Shown here: positions 44,870 to 53,893 of the stretch, piece by piece | How positions within the stretch are numbered: position 1 is the stretch's first letter | How the letters are laid out: each line of letters begins with the position of its first letter | Assembly (NCBI RefSeq): GCF_000715015.1 | Contig: NZ_JMIW01000010.1 | Location: 1-64,000, forward strand | Direction of reading: 5' to 3' | DNA: 64,000 nucleotides | Source: Erythrobacter longus | GTDB taxonomy: Bacteria > Pseudomonadota > Alphaproteobacteria > Sphingomonadales > Sphingomonadaceae | Made by a program: the position numbers and the translations under genes | Notes under the pieces: generated by a model | Seen by the model: only the letters and a program-made list of their open reading frames with translations | What the model was told of the DNA's origin: nothing | Databases searched by the model: none

Positions 44870-45744
44870 GACTGGCTCGGCTTTCTTGGCCCTTCGATCG
44901 CTGCGATGAACTGAGAGACAGAATGCAGAATGAGGTCCCAGGTCGAAGTGTTGAAATACATGTGCCCTGCACCCGGCAGGGATTGAAAGGCGCCGTCAAG
45001 CGCGATCTGCGCTGCCTTGGCTCCGTGATCGGGTGGCACCAATGGATCGTGTTCGCCGGTTAGATAAAGCATCGGCACATTGCAATGGCTCAGCTCCTCA
45101 GCCAGCTCGTCCGGCGTTGTCGAGACCGCGTGAATATGGTTCTCAGCAATCTGGTGGTTCGAAGCGGAGCCCTCGTATAGCGCCCTAGTATAGGCCCGTG
45201 CTCTTGGCTCTTCAACGTCAAGCTCGCCGTTCAATATGCGCCAGCTTGCCATCCATCCCGGAAAGTCAGCCTCGAAGTCGCCGGAGGGCTGGTTAGCCAT
45301 TAACAGCGGCCAAAGGCTCTCATCAGGAGATGAAAGACCAAGCCGCTCCTTTCCTTCTTCGGAGAAGATCGGACCTGAGGCCATGGCGACACAGCCGCTC
45401 ACCCGGTTGGATTGACGGCAGGCAATCAGCTGAGCGATGTAACCGCCCATTGAATGACCCACGATACAGGCCTGGGCCGCGCCAACGGCGTGCTGCAGGG
45501 CGAGCACATCGCTCATCAGAGCCTCAATGTCATATGGAGCTTCAAAATGCGCTGAATGACCCGTGTCGCGATGCCAGAAGCGGAGCACTTGCCGCCGATC
45601 ATTCGAAAGCGCCTCACAAAAGTCGTCCGGCCAGAACTGTGCGGGAGCTCCGGCACCCGCGATCAACATGACCAGTGGATCGCGCCGGTCTCCGGACACC
45701 TCATAATGAAGCTCAACACCCTTGTTCGTGCAGACAAGGCTCAA
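44866..45744 (-). CDS. Alpha/beta hydrolase inside the pheST-prfC chain
   Basis: A 292-residue alpha/beta hydrolase. The oxyanion motif is PLVMLIAGAGAPAQFW near residue 25 and the nucleophile elbow is IVGHSMGGYIAQLI near residue 95. An aspartate is likely in LTGEHDPLVPPDHG, and the histidine in PGAGHMYFN. Its ATG overlaps the pheT stop and its stop overlaps the prfC start by four bases each, so it is translated between two translation-machinery genes. Homologues of this kind are often esterases or proline iminopeptidases; an aminoacyl-ester hydrolase role is only a guess from context. Confidence 0.88.
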   Translation of the reverse strand: MSLVCTNKGVELHYEVSGDRRDPLVMLIAGAGAPAQFWPDDFCEALSNDRRQVLRFWHRDTGHSAHFEAPYDIEALMSDVLALQHAVGAAQACIVGHSMGGYIAQLIACRQSNRVSGCVAMASGPIFSEEGKERLGLSSPDESLWPLLMANQPSGDFEADFPGWMASWRILNGELDVEEPRARAYTRALYEGSASNHQIAENHIHAVSTTPDELAEELSHCNVPMLYLTGEHDPLVPPDHGAKAAQIALDGAFQSLPGAGHMYFNTSTWDLILHSVSQFIAAIEGPRKPSQS

Positions 45745-48140
45745 CCGCGCAGCTCCGCTCCAACTTTGGCCGCTGCTGCCACGACGGTGTCGGCAATCGC
45801 TTTCAGCTCTTTGTCTTTAAAGCTCTTGTCCTGCGGTTGCAGTGTGACCTCGATTGCGATGGACTTTTGTCCTTCGCGCACGCCCTCACCGGTGAAGACG
45901 TCAAAGACGCGCGCACCCGTGATATTCACCTTGTCCGATCCGCGCACCGATTTGAGCAGGTCTTCGGCTGCAAGGTCAGCGGGCACCAAGAAGGCGAAAT
46001 CGCGCGTCACTGCTTGAAGCGCGGGCGGCGTGAAGCTTGGCCGGGCAAAGCTTACAGGACCCTTGCCCGCCTTTTTCGCGGGGATGGCATCGAGGAACAG
46101 CTCAACCGCTGCCACCGGTCCGTCCATGTCGAAGGCCTTGAGCGTTGCAGGGTGCATCATGCCAAAGCGGGCAAGAATATTCTTGGGACCGAGGCGCAAG
46201 GTGGCTGATTGGCCCGGATGGAACTGGTCGCCCGCCTCTCCCATGACCATCAAGCGCCCAGTGGGAGCACCTGCTGCTTCAAGCAAAGTGAGAGCAGCAG
46301 CCTTCGCATCGTAAGCATCAAAACTTGCCGCTTTGCCATTGGCCCAGCCGCGCTGCGTTTTTTCACCGGACAGCACCACACCAAGGGTGGCGCGTTCGTC
46401 GCTCGCACCGTTCTTACCCTTGAAATAGCGACGACCCAGTTCAAACACGCGCGTTGATCCTGCACCGCGATCAGTATTGCGTTTGGCTGCCATCAATAGA
46501 CCCGGGATGAGCGAAGGCCGCATGACCTTCATGTCTTCGCTGATCGGGTTGCTGAGCTTCCACAGATCATCGGTTACGGTGAAATGCGCCGCGACGTCTT
46601 CGGGCAAGAACGACCATGTAATCGCTTCATCAAGCCCGCTTCCAGCCGCTGCTCGGCGCAATTTGCGCTCGAGCATTTGCTGCCCGCTCGCGGTTGGACG
46701 AGCAACGCCATCAACGCGCGGCAAAGGCACGCTTTCAACCTTATCGAGGCCGTGAATACGCACGACCTCTTCAACCAAGTCAGCAGGCCCTTCGATGTCA
46801 TTGCGGCGCAGCGGGCAAGTCACTTGCCAGTCGCTCGAGACCTCAAAGCCAAGGTTTGTCAGGATCGCGCGCTGCTCGTCTTCGGCCACGTCCACACCGC
46901 CGAGGCGTTTGGTCAACGCGGTGTCGAAGCCAACCACTTTTGCCTCGCTTGGAGGAGAGCCTACGTGCACAGCCTCGCTCGCCGTTCCGCCAGCAAGCTC
47001 GGTGATAAGCCCTGTGAGAAGGTCGAGGCCCTGCTCCAGAAACTCAGGATCAACGCCGCGCTCAAACCGTGTCCGCGCATCGGTCGCAAGGCCAAGCTTG
47101 CGCCCTGTCACACCGATGCGAGCCGGATCGAAATAAGCGATTTCCAAGAGCACATCAGATGTCTCATCCTGAACCCCTGTGTCCTCGCCGCCCATGACCC
47201 CGCCGATCCCAAGGACCTTTGCATCATCCGCGATAACGGTCATGGTCTCGTCGAGGGTATAGGTCTTCTCGTTCAGAGCCAGCACTTCCTCGCCTTCGGC
47301 CGCACGCCGTGCGAAAATCGCGCCTTCAAGCTTTGCCATGTCATAAACGTGCGCCGGGCGACCAAAAGCGAGCATCAGATAGTTGGTGAGGTCCACCAGG
47401 AGCGAGATTGGCTTTTGACCAGCCGACTTCAATCGCTGCTGCATCCAATCGGGTGATGGTCCGTTTTTGACGCTCTTGATCACGCGGCCATAGAATGCAG
47501 GGCAGCCTTCCGCATCATCGGTGCGGATTTCGATAGGGCACGCGCCAGACGCTTCAAACTTGGGCACTGCGATGGGCTTCAAAGTGCCCAATCCCGCCGC
47601 TGCCAAATCGCGCGCAATGCCGTAAACACCCATGCAATCGGGGCGGTTGGGTGTGATGGCCACGTCGATGATTGGAGACGAGCCTTGGTAGTCGGCAAAG
47701 CTGTGACCAACGCTTGCATCGTCGGGCAATTCGATGATGCCATCGTGATCTTCGCCAAGGTCAAGCTCGCGCGCGGAACACATCATGCCGGTGCTCTCAA
47801 CCCCGCGGATAGCCGCCTTGCGCAGTTCCATGCCGTTAGACGGCACAACCGCGCCCGGAAGGCCCAAAACGCCTTTCATCCCGGCGCGCGCATTGGGAGC
47901 GCCGCAGACGACCTGAACCGGATCACCTTCACCCGTATCGACGCTGAGCACCTGAAGCTTGTCCGCATCCGGGTGCTTTTCGGCCGAAAGGACATGCGCC
48001 ACGCGGAAACCTGCGAGCGTTAGGGAAGGGTCTTCAACCCCCTCGACTTCGTGCCCAATGCTGGTCAGCGCGTCGCAGATTTCTTGCAGGGTCGCCTCTG
48101 TGTCGAGGTGGTCTTTCAGCCATGTGGTTGAGAACTTCAT
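45741..48140 (-). CDS. pheT: Phenylalanyl-tRNA synthetase beta subunit
   Basis: The beta subunit pairs with PheS in a tetramer that charges tRNA(Phe). The 799-residue protein has the N-terminal tRNA-binding (EMAP-like) domain (CGAPNARAGMKGVLGLPGAVVP in part), the B3/B4 editing domain, a B5 domain with FDPARIGVTGRKLGLATDARTRFERG in part, and a C-terminal ferredoxin-fold anticodon-binding domain (ARPSFTPPALQAVTRDFAFLV in part). Length is normal. The start overlaps the pheS stop by four bases. Confidence 0.97.
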   Translation of the reverse strand: MKFSTTWLKDHLDTEATLQEICDALTSIGHEVEGVEDPSLTLAGFRVAHVLSAEKHPDADKLQVLSVDTGEGDPVQVVCGAPNARAGMKGVLGLPGAVVPSNGMELRKAAIRGVESTGMMCSARELDLGEDHDGIIELPDDASVGHSFADYQGSSPIIDVAITPNRPDCMGVYGIARDLAAAGLGTLKPIAVPKFEASGACPIEIRTDDAEGCPAFYGRVIKSVKNGPSPDWMQQRLKSAGQKPISLLVDLTNYLMLAFGRPAHVYDMAKLEGAIFARRAAEGEEVLALNEKTYTLDETMTVIADDAKVLGIGGVMGGEDTGVQDETSDVLLEIAYFDPARIGVTGRKLGLATDARTRFERGVDPEFLEQGLDLLTGLITELAGGTASEAVHVGSPPSEAKVVGFDTALTKRLGGVDVAEDEQRAILTNLGFEVSSDWQVTCPLRRNDIEGPADLVEEVVRIHGLDKVESVPLPRVDGVARPTASGQQMLERKLRRAAAGSGLDEAITWSFLPEDVAAHFTVTDDLWKLSNPISEDMKVMRPSLIPGLLMAAKRNTDRGAGSTRVFELGRRYFKGKNGASDERATLGVVLSGEKTQRGWANGKAASFDAYDAKAAALTLLEAAGAPTGRLMVMGEAGDQFHPGQSATLRLGPKNILARFGMMHPATLKAFDMDGPVAAVELFLDAIPAKKAGKGPVSFARPSFTPPALQAVTRDFAFLVPADLAAEDLLKSVRGSDKVNITGARVFDVFTGEGVREGQKSIAIEVTLQPQDKSFKDKELKAIADTVVAAAAKVGAELRG

Positions 48141-49252
48141 GGTCGCACTCCTACACCTGCAGAAAGCGTCGGCTGATCATAGGGCGAGAAGCCATAGTGG
48201 GCGAGCCAGCGCGGATCACCGTCGAAGAAGGCGCGCAAATCGTTCATTCCGTATTTGAGCATCGCAATGCGGTCGATACCAAGGCCAAAGGCGAACCCTT
48301 GGTACTTGTCAGCGTCAATGCCAGCGAATTCGAGCACGCGGCGGTTGACCATGCCGCTGCCGCCCAATTCCATCCAATCATGGCCATCCTCATCGCCGTG
48401 GCCGCCCACGACGCGGCGCCCCCCTTCTTTACCGGCGCCTTCGTTGGAATAGCCAACGTCGACTTCGACCGACGGTTCGGTGAAGGGGAAGTAGGAGGGG
48501 CGCAGACGCAGCACGATGTCCTCGCGCTCAAAGAAGGCCTTGAAGAAAGTCTCGAGCGTCCATTTGAGGTGGCCAAGGTGAATGTCCTCATCCACGACCA
48601 GCCCTTCGACTTGGTGGAACATCGGCGTGTGCGTCGCATCGCTGTCAGAGCGATAAACCCGGCCCGGCGCGATCAGGCGGATCGGTGCGCCTTCGCTTTT
48701 CAGACTGCGGATTTGCACTGGCGATGTGTGTGTGCGCAGCAGCATCGAGGCTCCATCTTGCGCCTTATCCGGGAAGTAGAACGTATCGTGCATCGCGCGC
48801 GCAGGGTGACTTTCATCCATATTGAGCGCGGTGAAATTGTGCCAATCGTCCTCGATCTCTGGCCCGGTGGCGACAGAAAACCCGAGGTCGGCAAAAATCT
48901 CGGCGAGCTCATCCATCACTTGGCTAACCGGGTGGATCGAACCCTTGGGCTGGTCTGGCGCTGGAAGGGTGAGATCAATCGTCTCGCTCGTCAATTGCGC
49001 CTCAAGAGCGGCCGTTTCCAGCTCGGCTTTCTTCGCGTCAAGCGCGGCCGCCACTTCGCCGCGAACCGCCTGAATGGCAGGGGCTGCCTCTTTGCGTTCG
49101 TCCGGGCTCATTTGGCCAAGGGTCTTGAGCGCCAAGCTCACCCAGCCTTTTTTGCCAAGCACACCAACGCGCTGCTCTTCGAGCGCGTCGAGTGTGGTCG
49201 CTGCCTCAATAGCGGCAAGGGCTGTCTGTTTCTGATCTGTCAATTCGGTCAT
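48137..49252 (-). CDS. pheS: Phenylalanyl-tRNA synthetase alpha subunit
   Basis: The alpha subunit holds the class II active site. The 371-residue protein has an N-terminal coiled region, motif 2 (LIAPGRVYRSDSDATHTPMFHQVEG in part), the FPFTEPSVEVD motif and the motif 3 region GFAFGLGIDRIAML. The ATG three bases inside the open frame is chosen (MTELTDQKQ). It begins a four-gene chain with pheT, a hydrolase gene and prfC, all joined by ATGA overlaps. Upstream, in place of rplT, are two AraC-type genes. Confidence 0.97.
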   Translation of the reverse strand: MTELTDQKQTALAAIEAATTLDALEEQRVGVLGKKGWVSLALKTLGQMSPDERKEAAPAIQAVRGEVAAALDAKKAELETAALEAQLTSETIDLTLPAPDQPKGSIHPVSQVMDELAEIFADLGFSVATGPEIEDDWHNFTALNMDESHPARAMHDTFYFPDKAQDGASMLLRTHTSPVQIRSLKSEGAPIRLIAPGRVYRSDSDATHTPMFHQVEGLVVDEDIHLGHLKWTLETFFKAFFEREDIVLRLRPSYFPFTEPSVEVDVGYSNEGAGKEGGRRVVGGHGDEDGHDWMELGGSGMVNRRVLEFAGIDADKYQGFAFGLGIDRIAMLKYGMNDLRAFFDGDPRWLAHYGFSPYDQPTLSAGVGVRP

Positions 49253-49330
49253 CAATTACGCTTTCCAATTGGCCGGTCCGCTAGCGAGAATCGCGCCCCT
49301 TTGCAAAGCGCGTTTCGCATGATCTTGCGA

Positions 49331-50272
49331 TTAGTCCGCCTTGGGGTCGTGCAAACCCTGCACTGCCTGCCCTGCAATTGCCATGCGCGCCTGCGCAGCG
49401 GCCATAAGAATAGGCTTGTCGAGCTTAGCATAAGCGCTCGGGCTCATACCCATAAAGCGCTTGAAATCACGAACGAAATGGGCCTGATCGTGATAGTGTT
49501 GATCCAGTGTGCTGAGCCACTTCATCGAAGGGTCGAGCATGAATTTGGACAAGCTTCGCAAAAACCGTTGGCGTCGCAGCAAAAGCTTGGGCGAAAAGCC
49601 AAAAGCGCGCTTTGAAAGGCGTTCGAGGGAACGAACATTCATCGCAACTTCCTTGGCCAATTGGGCGACTGTTCCAATTCTGGAGTCCACTATAGCGGTA
49701 TTGACTGCATGAATGGCCCGCATATCGCAGGTGTCCTTCAAACACAGCGCCTCCATATGAGCCTCAATAAGAGCCAACTCCTCAGCAAAATCGCGGCTGC
49801 TGCTGCGGGACAATGCGTTTGCTAATGGATGAAAGGCCCAGAAGGCCGGATCCTTCAGCCCATCGACCACCCTGTCGGTGTATTCGCTCGCCGGTGCACC
49901 GAACAAAGCGGCCCAGCCAAGCGGCATTAGGCCAACACCCCAGCTTTTACCCGGCCCCATTCGGAAGCGCGGCGCGATTGACGTCGGGCCAGCAACTGCA
50001 AATTCGGGCACGATTTCCAAAGGGGCGCTTCCGATCGCACTCTGAGACATCCCTTTCTCGATAAAGCGCAGATTGGCCCATTCAGGATGCAGGCGGTCTT
50101 CGATCATTGCATCGGCGTCGGATGACGTAACCTGCGTACAATAATACGTCGTTACATAGGGGGTGAGCCTGGCTGAGGGCAGCGCAAAGCGGATTGAAAC
50201 TGATATCTGCGTTCCAGCGCTCACGCCAGCGTCTGCCCTATTCGAGATCGTCATCGGCCTGACGCGGCCCAT
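49331..50272 (-). CDS. AraC-family regulator, copy B
   Basis: A 313-residue transcription factor. The last ~100 residues form an AraC helix-turn-helix domain: ELAKEVAMNVRSLERLSKRAFGFSPKLLLR and YHDQAHFVRDFKRFMGMSPSAYAKL, both in outline. The N-terminal ~190 residues are a ligand-like domain shared with the neighbouring copy: LHPEWANLRF, WGVGLMPLGWAALFGAP. Starts at 50272 and 50254 are possible, overlapping the neighbour's stop by 35 or 17 bases. It lies 78 bases before pheS. Regulated genes are not predictable. Confidence 0.86.
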   Translation of the reverse strand: MGRVRPMTISNRADAGVSAGTQISVSIRFALPSARLTPYVTTYYCTQVTSSDADAMIEDRLHPEWANLRFIEKGMSQSAIGSAPLEIVPEFAVAGPTSIAPRFRMGPGKSWGVGLMPLGWAALFGAPASEYTDRVVDGLKDPAFWAFHPLANALSRSSSRDFAEELALIEAHMEALCLKDTCDMRAIHAVNTAIVDSRIGTVAQLAKEVAMNVRSLERLSKRAFGFSPKLLLRRQRFLRSLSKFMLDPSMKWLSTLDQHYHDQAHFVRDFKRFMGMSPSAYAKLDKPILMAAAQARMAIAGQAVQGLHDPKAD

Positions 50273-51188
50273 CTAGTGCTTGAGCGGCACTGCCCCATAC
50301 TCGCTCGCGCGCCTCCATGAAGGAGGTCATTATTGGGTGTTCCAATCTTGCATATTTGCTTGGCGTCATGGTCATGAATTCAGTGAATTCGCGGGTAAAC
50401 TGCGCCTGATCGTGATATTCCTCATCCATCGCCTCGGTCCACAAAGCCCCGCGGTGTAGCATGTAGCTTGTCAGGCTCCGGGTGAACCGCTGGCGGCGCA
50501 TCAACCGTTTTGGCGTGAAGCCGAAATAGCGGCGGCAAACGCGTTCAAGAGTGCGCACACTCATCGCGCAGGCATCGGCAAGGCGTGCCACCGCAAGATG
50601 ATCACCGTTCACCAGAGCATCATGAATGCGCACGATTTTGTCCTCATCGCGCGATGGCCGCATCATCGATTCCATCGTCTGTCTGATCGCGGTCAATTGC
50701 TCCTCAACATCCGCGTCTGGATTGCACAGGACGTCAGAAAGGCCATCGAACTTAGCAAAGACCTCGTCTTGCGCACCATCAAACAGAGTATTGCTGTAGT
50801 TGCAGGCCTCGGCATCAATCAGCCGGGCCCAGCCCAATGGCAAAATCCCGATACCCCAAATCCGCGAGGTCCCGATGCTGAAACGGTTCGCAACTGAGCT
50901 TGGACCGGTTGCAACAAAGCGTGCACCCGACAGTTTCTGGCCTGAGATATGAGACTTGGGAGTGGACCCTGCGAAGAACCGCAAATTGGCCCATTCGGGT
51001 TGAAGATAGTCATGAACCTCGCCGCCATCGGCGACATCAAGTTTCAATTGATAGAAGGTAGTGAAACACCCCTCAAACTGGGGAGGTGCTGGATGAAACA
51101 CGGCTCGGACCGAGTGCGATGGACCGCTGATCGGTTCAGCATGGGTCGCTCGGCCATCTGGGTGTTTCGCCTTAGACATCGGCGTCAT
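50238..51188 (-). CDS. AraC-family regulator, copy A
   Basis: A 316-residue paralogue of the next gene, sharing the same layout: YLQPEWANLRFFAG, WGIGILPLGWARLI and the AraC domain with RYFGFTPKRLMRRQRFTRSL and YHDQAQFTREFTEFMTMTPSKYA in outline. Identity is higher in the C-terminal DNA-binding half, as far as I can judge by eye. A second ATG (MSKAKHPDG) three codons inside is an alternative. A strong terminator upstream separates it from rplT. The two regulators probably form one transcript and arose by tandem duplication. Confidence 0.86.
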   Translation of the reverse strand: MTPMSKAKHPDGRATHAEPISGPSHSVRAVFHPAPPQFEGCFTTFYQLKLDVADGGEVHDYLQPEWANLRFFAGSTPKSHISGQKLSGARFVATGPSSVANRFSIGTSRIWGIGILPLGWARLIDAEACNYSNTLFDGAQDEVFAKFDGLSDVLCNPDADVEEQLTAIRQTMESMMRPSRDEDKIVRIHDALVNGDHLAVARLADACAMSVRTLERVCRRYFGFTPKRLMRRQRFTRSLTSYMLHRGALWTEAMDEEYHDQAQFTREFTEFMTMTPSKYARLEHPIMTSFMEARERVWGSAAQALDGPRQADDDLE

Positions 51189-51280
51189 TTGGCGCAGTTG
51201 TCGAAAAACTACAAGATTATAGGCGCAAACCTACAATCTCAGACCTTTTGCAAAAGCGCCCTTTTTCGCCTGAGAAAGCG

Positions 51281-51319
51281 AAAGGGGCCCAGCGCCGATG
51301 ATAGCGCCAGGCCCCTTTT
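51281..51319. terminator. Terminator separating rplT from the AraC genes
   Basis: AAAGGGGCC (51281-51289) and GGCCCCTTT (51310-51318) pair perfectly, with an inner GCGC/GCGC stem, and a T-run on the plus strand. It lies 43 bases after the rplT stop. It can act on both strands and marks the boundary between the ribosomal-protein transcript and the AraC genes. Confidence 0.75.
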
Positions 51320-51361
51320 GTGTACTCATCATCTCATTATGCCAGGATCACCTGGTCAAAA

Positions 51362-51721
51362 TTAAGCTGGAAGTGCGTCTTTCGCCTGAACGATGATCGC
51401 TTTGAACGCTGCTTCTTCGTGCATCGCAAGATCGGCCATGACTTTACGGTCAAGCTCGATCCCGGCGAGCTTCACACCGTGCATGAACTGCGAGTATGTG
51501 AGGCCTTCAGCGCGAACAGCTGCGTTGATGCGTTGGATCCAGAGCGCGCGGAAGCTGCGCTTCTTCGCCTTACGGTCGCGGTAGGCGTATTGGCCTGCTT
51601 TTTCGACCGCCTGACGGGCGATGCGGATCGTGTTCTTGCGGCGGCCGCGGTAACCTTTGGCCTGGTCAAGAAGACGTTTGTGTTTCTGGCGCGTGGTAAC
51701 GCCGCGTTTAATGCGTGGCAT
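51362..51721 (-). CDS. rplT: 50S ribosomal protein L20
   Basis: Ribosomal protein L20, 119 residues, needed early in 50S assembly. The sequence begins [20 protein letters not shown] and has [15 protein letters not shown] and [24 protein letters not shown] motifs; C-terminus is slightly variable. It follows rpmI by 23 bases. The usual downstream pheS is separated from it by a terminator and two AraC genes. Confidence 0.98.
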   Translation of the reverse strand: MPRIKRGVTTRQKHKRLLDQAKGYRGRRKNTIRIARQAVEKAGQYAYRDRKAKKRSFRALWIQRINAAVRAEGLTYSQFMHGVKLAGIELDRKVMADLAMHEEAAFKAIIVQAKDALPA

Positions 51722-51744
51722 ATCTTTATCTCCTGACTAAGCGA

Positions 51745-51948
51745 TCAATCGAGCCCGTATGGGGCCCATTTTTTGATCGTCTTCGTGTCCGGGTCAGATG
51801 CGACCGAGGTTCCACGGTTCTGGCGGATATACTTCGCATTGTGGCTGATCAGACGGTGGCGTTTACCCGCAACACCGTGCTTGACCTTGCCAGTTGCGGT
51901 GATTTTGAAGCGCTTCTTCACACCGCTTTTGGTCTTAAGCTTGGGCAT
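51745..51948 (-). CDS. rpmI: 50S ribosomal protein L35
   Basis: Ribosomal protein L35, 67 residues. It begins [20 protein letters not shown] and continues [30 protein letters not shown] in outline, ending KKWAPYGLD. The start follows AAGGAGATGAAA. It is the first gene of the rpmI-rplT pair; infC and thrS are not in view. Confidence 0.97.
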   Translation of the reverse strand: MPKLKTKSGVKKRFKITATGKVKHGVAGKRHRLISHNAKYIRQNRGTSVASDPDTKTIKKWAPYGLD

Positions 51949-52254
51949 TTTCATCTCCTTCATAAAGAGACACATTGGCTCAGCCCTGGCAGCCCTTGTC
52001 GCCAGGCCGAACGCTCAAATACGTGTCGGTAGGCGGCGGCACATAACGAATTTGCACATAGATGCAAGTGATTCGGTGCCTTGCCGCTGCCAGAGTTTGA
52101 CACACTTGACACACTGTTCAGGGCCAAAGAACGTCCCCTTGGAGCGACCGGGCCTAACAGAGGGCCCAAAAGCGATTAGGTGAAGCGGTCCATGGCGGCC
52201 CGTTTACCCTGAGATGCCGGAGTAGGAAAATGCTGGCCAAGCAGCAGGGGTGTT

Positions 52255-52701
52255 TCATCCACCCGAATAGGCCCCTCCCGAATAGATTGGGCGACCCGTC
52301 TCTTCGAGCCACTGTGCAAAATTGCCGCTGGCAATAAGCTGCGCGCCCTCGGGCAGATCATCGGTCCAGATGTATGCATCAGCCTCAGTGTCGCCATAGC
52401 CGTCCCATCCATCGACCGGCACAGCTTGCCGCGTGTAGCTTGGCCCTTCAAAGTCATCGACCGGCCCGATGTCGACATGGGATGCCTCATGAATCGCGCC
52501 GTGGACCACGGTCGAGTGACGCGCCTGCGTCAGAATCAGCGCGGGGTGCCAGCCATGATCGGTCGGTATTGCATAAAGCACCCCTTGCGTTGTCGCGGGC
52601 GCTCCCATGCCAAGACCTTTCAGAAACGGCCAATCGCCGCCGTCGGGCCCGAGACCTTCCTGGAGGACGCCGTAGAAGAAGAGGTGGGTAGGTTGGGTCA
52701 T
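52255..52701 (-). CDS. Gamma-glutamylcyclotransferase-family protein
   Basis: A 148-residue protein of the AIG2/GGCT-like family. The N-terminal HLFFYGVLQEGLG corresponds to the conserved YG-x-L-x-x-G loop, and VDDFEGPSYTRQAVPVDG holds the F-E-G..Y-x-R signature. These proteins act as gamma-glutamylamine or gamma-glutamyl cyclotransferases or have unknown function. The C-terminus is rich in glycine and serine. It is the last gene of the run prs, 53522-53893, hisN and this gene, 13 bases after hisN. The start at MTQPTHLFF is preferred. Confidence 0.82.
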   Translation of the reverse strand: MTQPTHLFFYGVLQEGLGPDGGDWPFLKGLGMGAPATTQGVLYAIPTDHGWHPALILTQARHSTVVHGAIHEASHVDIGPVDDFEGPSYTRQAVPVDGWDGYGDTEADAYIWTDDLPEGAQLIASGNFAQWLEETGRPIYSGGAYSGG

Positions 52702-52714
52702 GGCATGATCGGCT

Positions 52715-53512
52715 CTAGTGATTGTGCTGTGCGCCGCCACCCATCGCCGCCATCACATCCTCCAACCGCGCCGGGTCGCCAAGCGCTATCACCGAACCAT
52801 CGCTTTCGGCATCCAGCGGATTGCCCTGCCAATCGCTCATGATCCCGCCTGCGCCTTCGACCACGGGAACAAGCGCCGCGTAATCGTGGAGCTTGAGGCC
52901 GCTTTCCATCACAAGGTCGATCTGGCCGCTCGCCAGAAGCGCATAGTTATAACAATCCCCGCCATAGATCGGGAAAGGCATTTTGGGGTAGGCGTTGGTG
53001 ACCACGTTTAGCCATGCGTCTGCCTCTTGCGCGCTAAAGCAATGGGGCGACGTGGTGGCCATGCTCATGCCCTCTACCGCGCGGCAGGGACGCGTCTTCA
53101 CCGCTTTGCCATTGAGGGTCGTCACCTCGCCCACGCGCCCTGCCCAGCGTTCGCGCTGGATCGGCTGGTCGATAATGCCCAGCACTGGCCAGCCATCTTG
53201 CATGAGCGCAATCAGCGTGCCGAAAATGGCGCGGCCTGCGACAAAGCTTTGTGTGCCATCGATGGGATCGAGCACCCATTGGCGCCCTGCGCCTTCGTTC
53301 GTGCGGCCGTATTCTTCGCCGATAATACCATCATCGGGGCGTTCTTCCTCGATCATCTTGCGCATGACCGCCTCGGCCCCTCGGTCCGCCTCGGTGACGG
53401 CAGAGGAGTCCTCTTTCGTCTCCGCCTCCCAGTCGCCGCGAAACAGCGGGCGGATTACGGAACCGGCGGCATCAGCAAGGCGGTTGGCGAAGTCTAGATC
53501 GGCTGGAGTCAT
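52715..53512 (-). CDS. hisN: Histidinol-phosphatase (IMPase family)
   Basis: A 265-residue inositol monophosphatase-family enzyme. The metal-site motif is VLDPIDGTQSFVAGR near residue 85, the first acidic site is GEEYG near residue 68, and the C-terminal site is KLHDYAALVPVVEGAGG. The T-Q-S-F-V form and the close link to prs favour HisN, the last unassigned phosphatase of histidine synthesis, over inositol phosphatase. This assignment is inference; SuhB-type activity cannot be ruled out. Confidence 0.82.
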   Translation of the reverse strand: MTPADLDFANRLADAAGSVIRPLFRGDWEAETKEDSSAVTEADRGAEAVMRKMIEEERPDDGIIGEEYGRTNEGAGRQWVLDPIDGTQSFVAGRAIFGTLIALMQDGWPVLGIIDQPIQRERWAGRVGEVTTLNGKAVKTRPCRAVEGMSMATTSPHCFSAQEADAWLNVVTNAYPKMPFPIYGGDCYNYALLASGQIDLVMESGLKLHDYAALVPVVEGAGGIMSDWQGNPLDAESDGSVIALGDPARLEDVMAAMGGGAQHNH

Positions 53513-53521
53513 GGGCGTTCT

Positions 53522-53893
53522 TTAGCGATCTTGCCAGTAATCAAAAGCCCGCTTTTGATGAAACCTAACATAGGCCTTGGCCTCGGCTCCCTCCCAATCG
53601 AGTGGCCAGGCAAGCCCGGTTTCTTTGGCCATTTCCTCTGCAAGATGTGAGCGATTTACAAACCAGCCTTGCCCCGGGAGCCCATCGGACTGGCGCACAA
53701 CCAGAACCGCTAGGTCTGGTTCGCCATCAAGGCGGCCATCTTGATCGATTGTATCGAGCACAGCGCACAGCGCCCTCATCTTGGGCCGGGTGAAGCGGTA
53801 ACCGAGCAATTGCAGCATCTGCGAATAGGTCAGCGCATTACCAGCACGCGCCGCGCCAATGAGTATCTCCCGGACTTCAGCCCGGTCGAACAT
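53522..53893 (-). CDS. Small winged-helix-like protein coupled to prs
   Basis: A 123-residue protein that I cannot name. The pattern ALTYSQMLQLLGYRFTRPKMRALCAVLD followed by AVLVVRQSDGLPGQGWF, shown in outline, resembles the fold of alkyltransferase-like winged-helix proteins, but the catalytic cysteine motif is missing. Its ATG overlaps the prs stop by one base (TGATG), so it is translated with prs. It is sometimes named after prs in databases, but it is not a pyrophosphokinase. Function is unknown. Confidence 0.7.
   Translation of the reverse strand: MFDRAEVREILIGAARAGNALTYSQMLQLLGYRFTRPKMRALCAVLDTIDQDGRLDGEPDLAVLVVRQSDGLPGQGWFVNRSHLAEEMAKETGLAWPLDWEGAEAKAYVRFHQKRAFDYWQDR

Noticed and set aside
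48122..49615. 497-codon open frame on the plus strand over pheS
   Set aside because: It is antisense to pheS and an AraC gene, with composition typical of a shadow frame in GC-rich DNA. pheS motifs are clear on the other strand.
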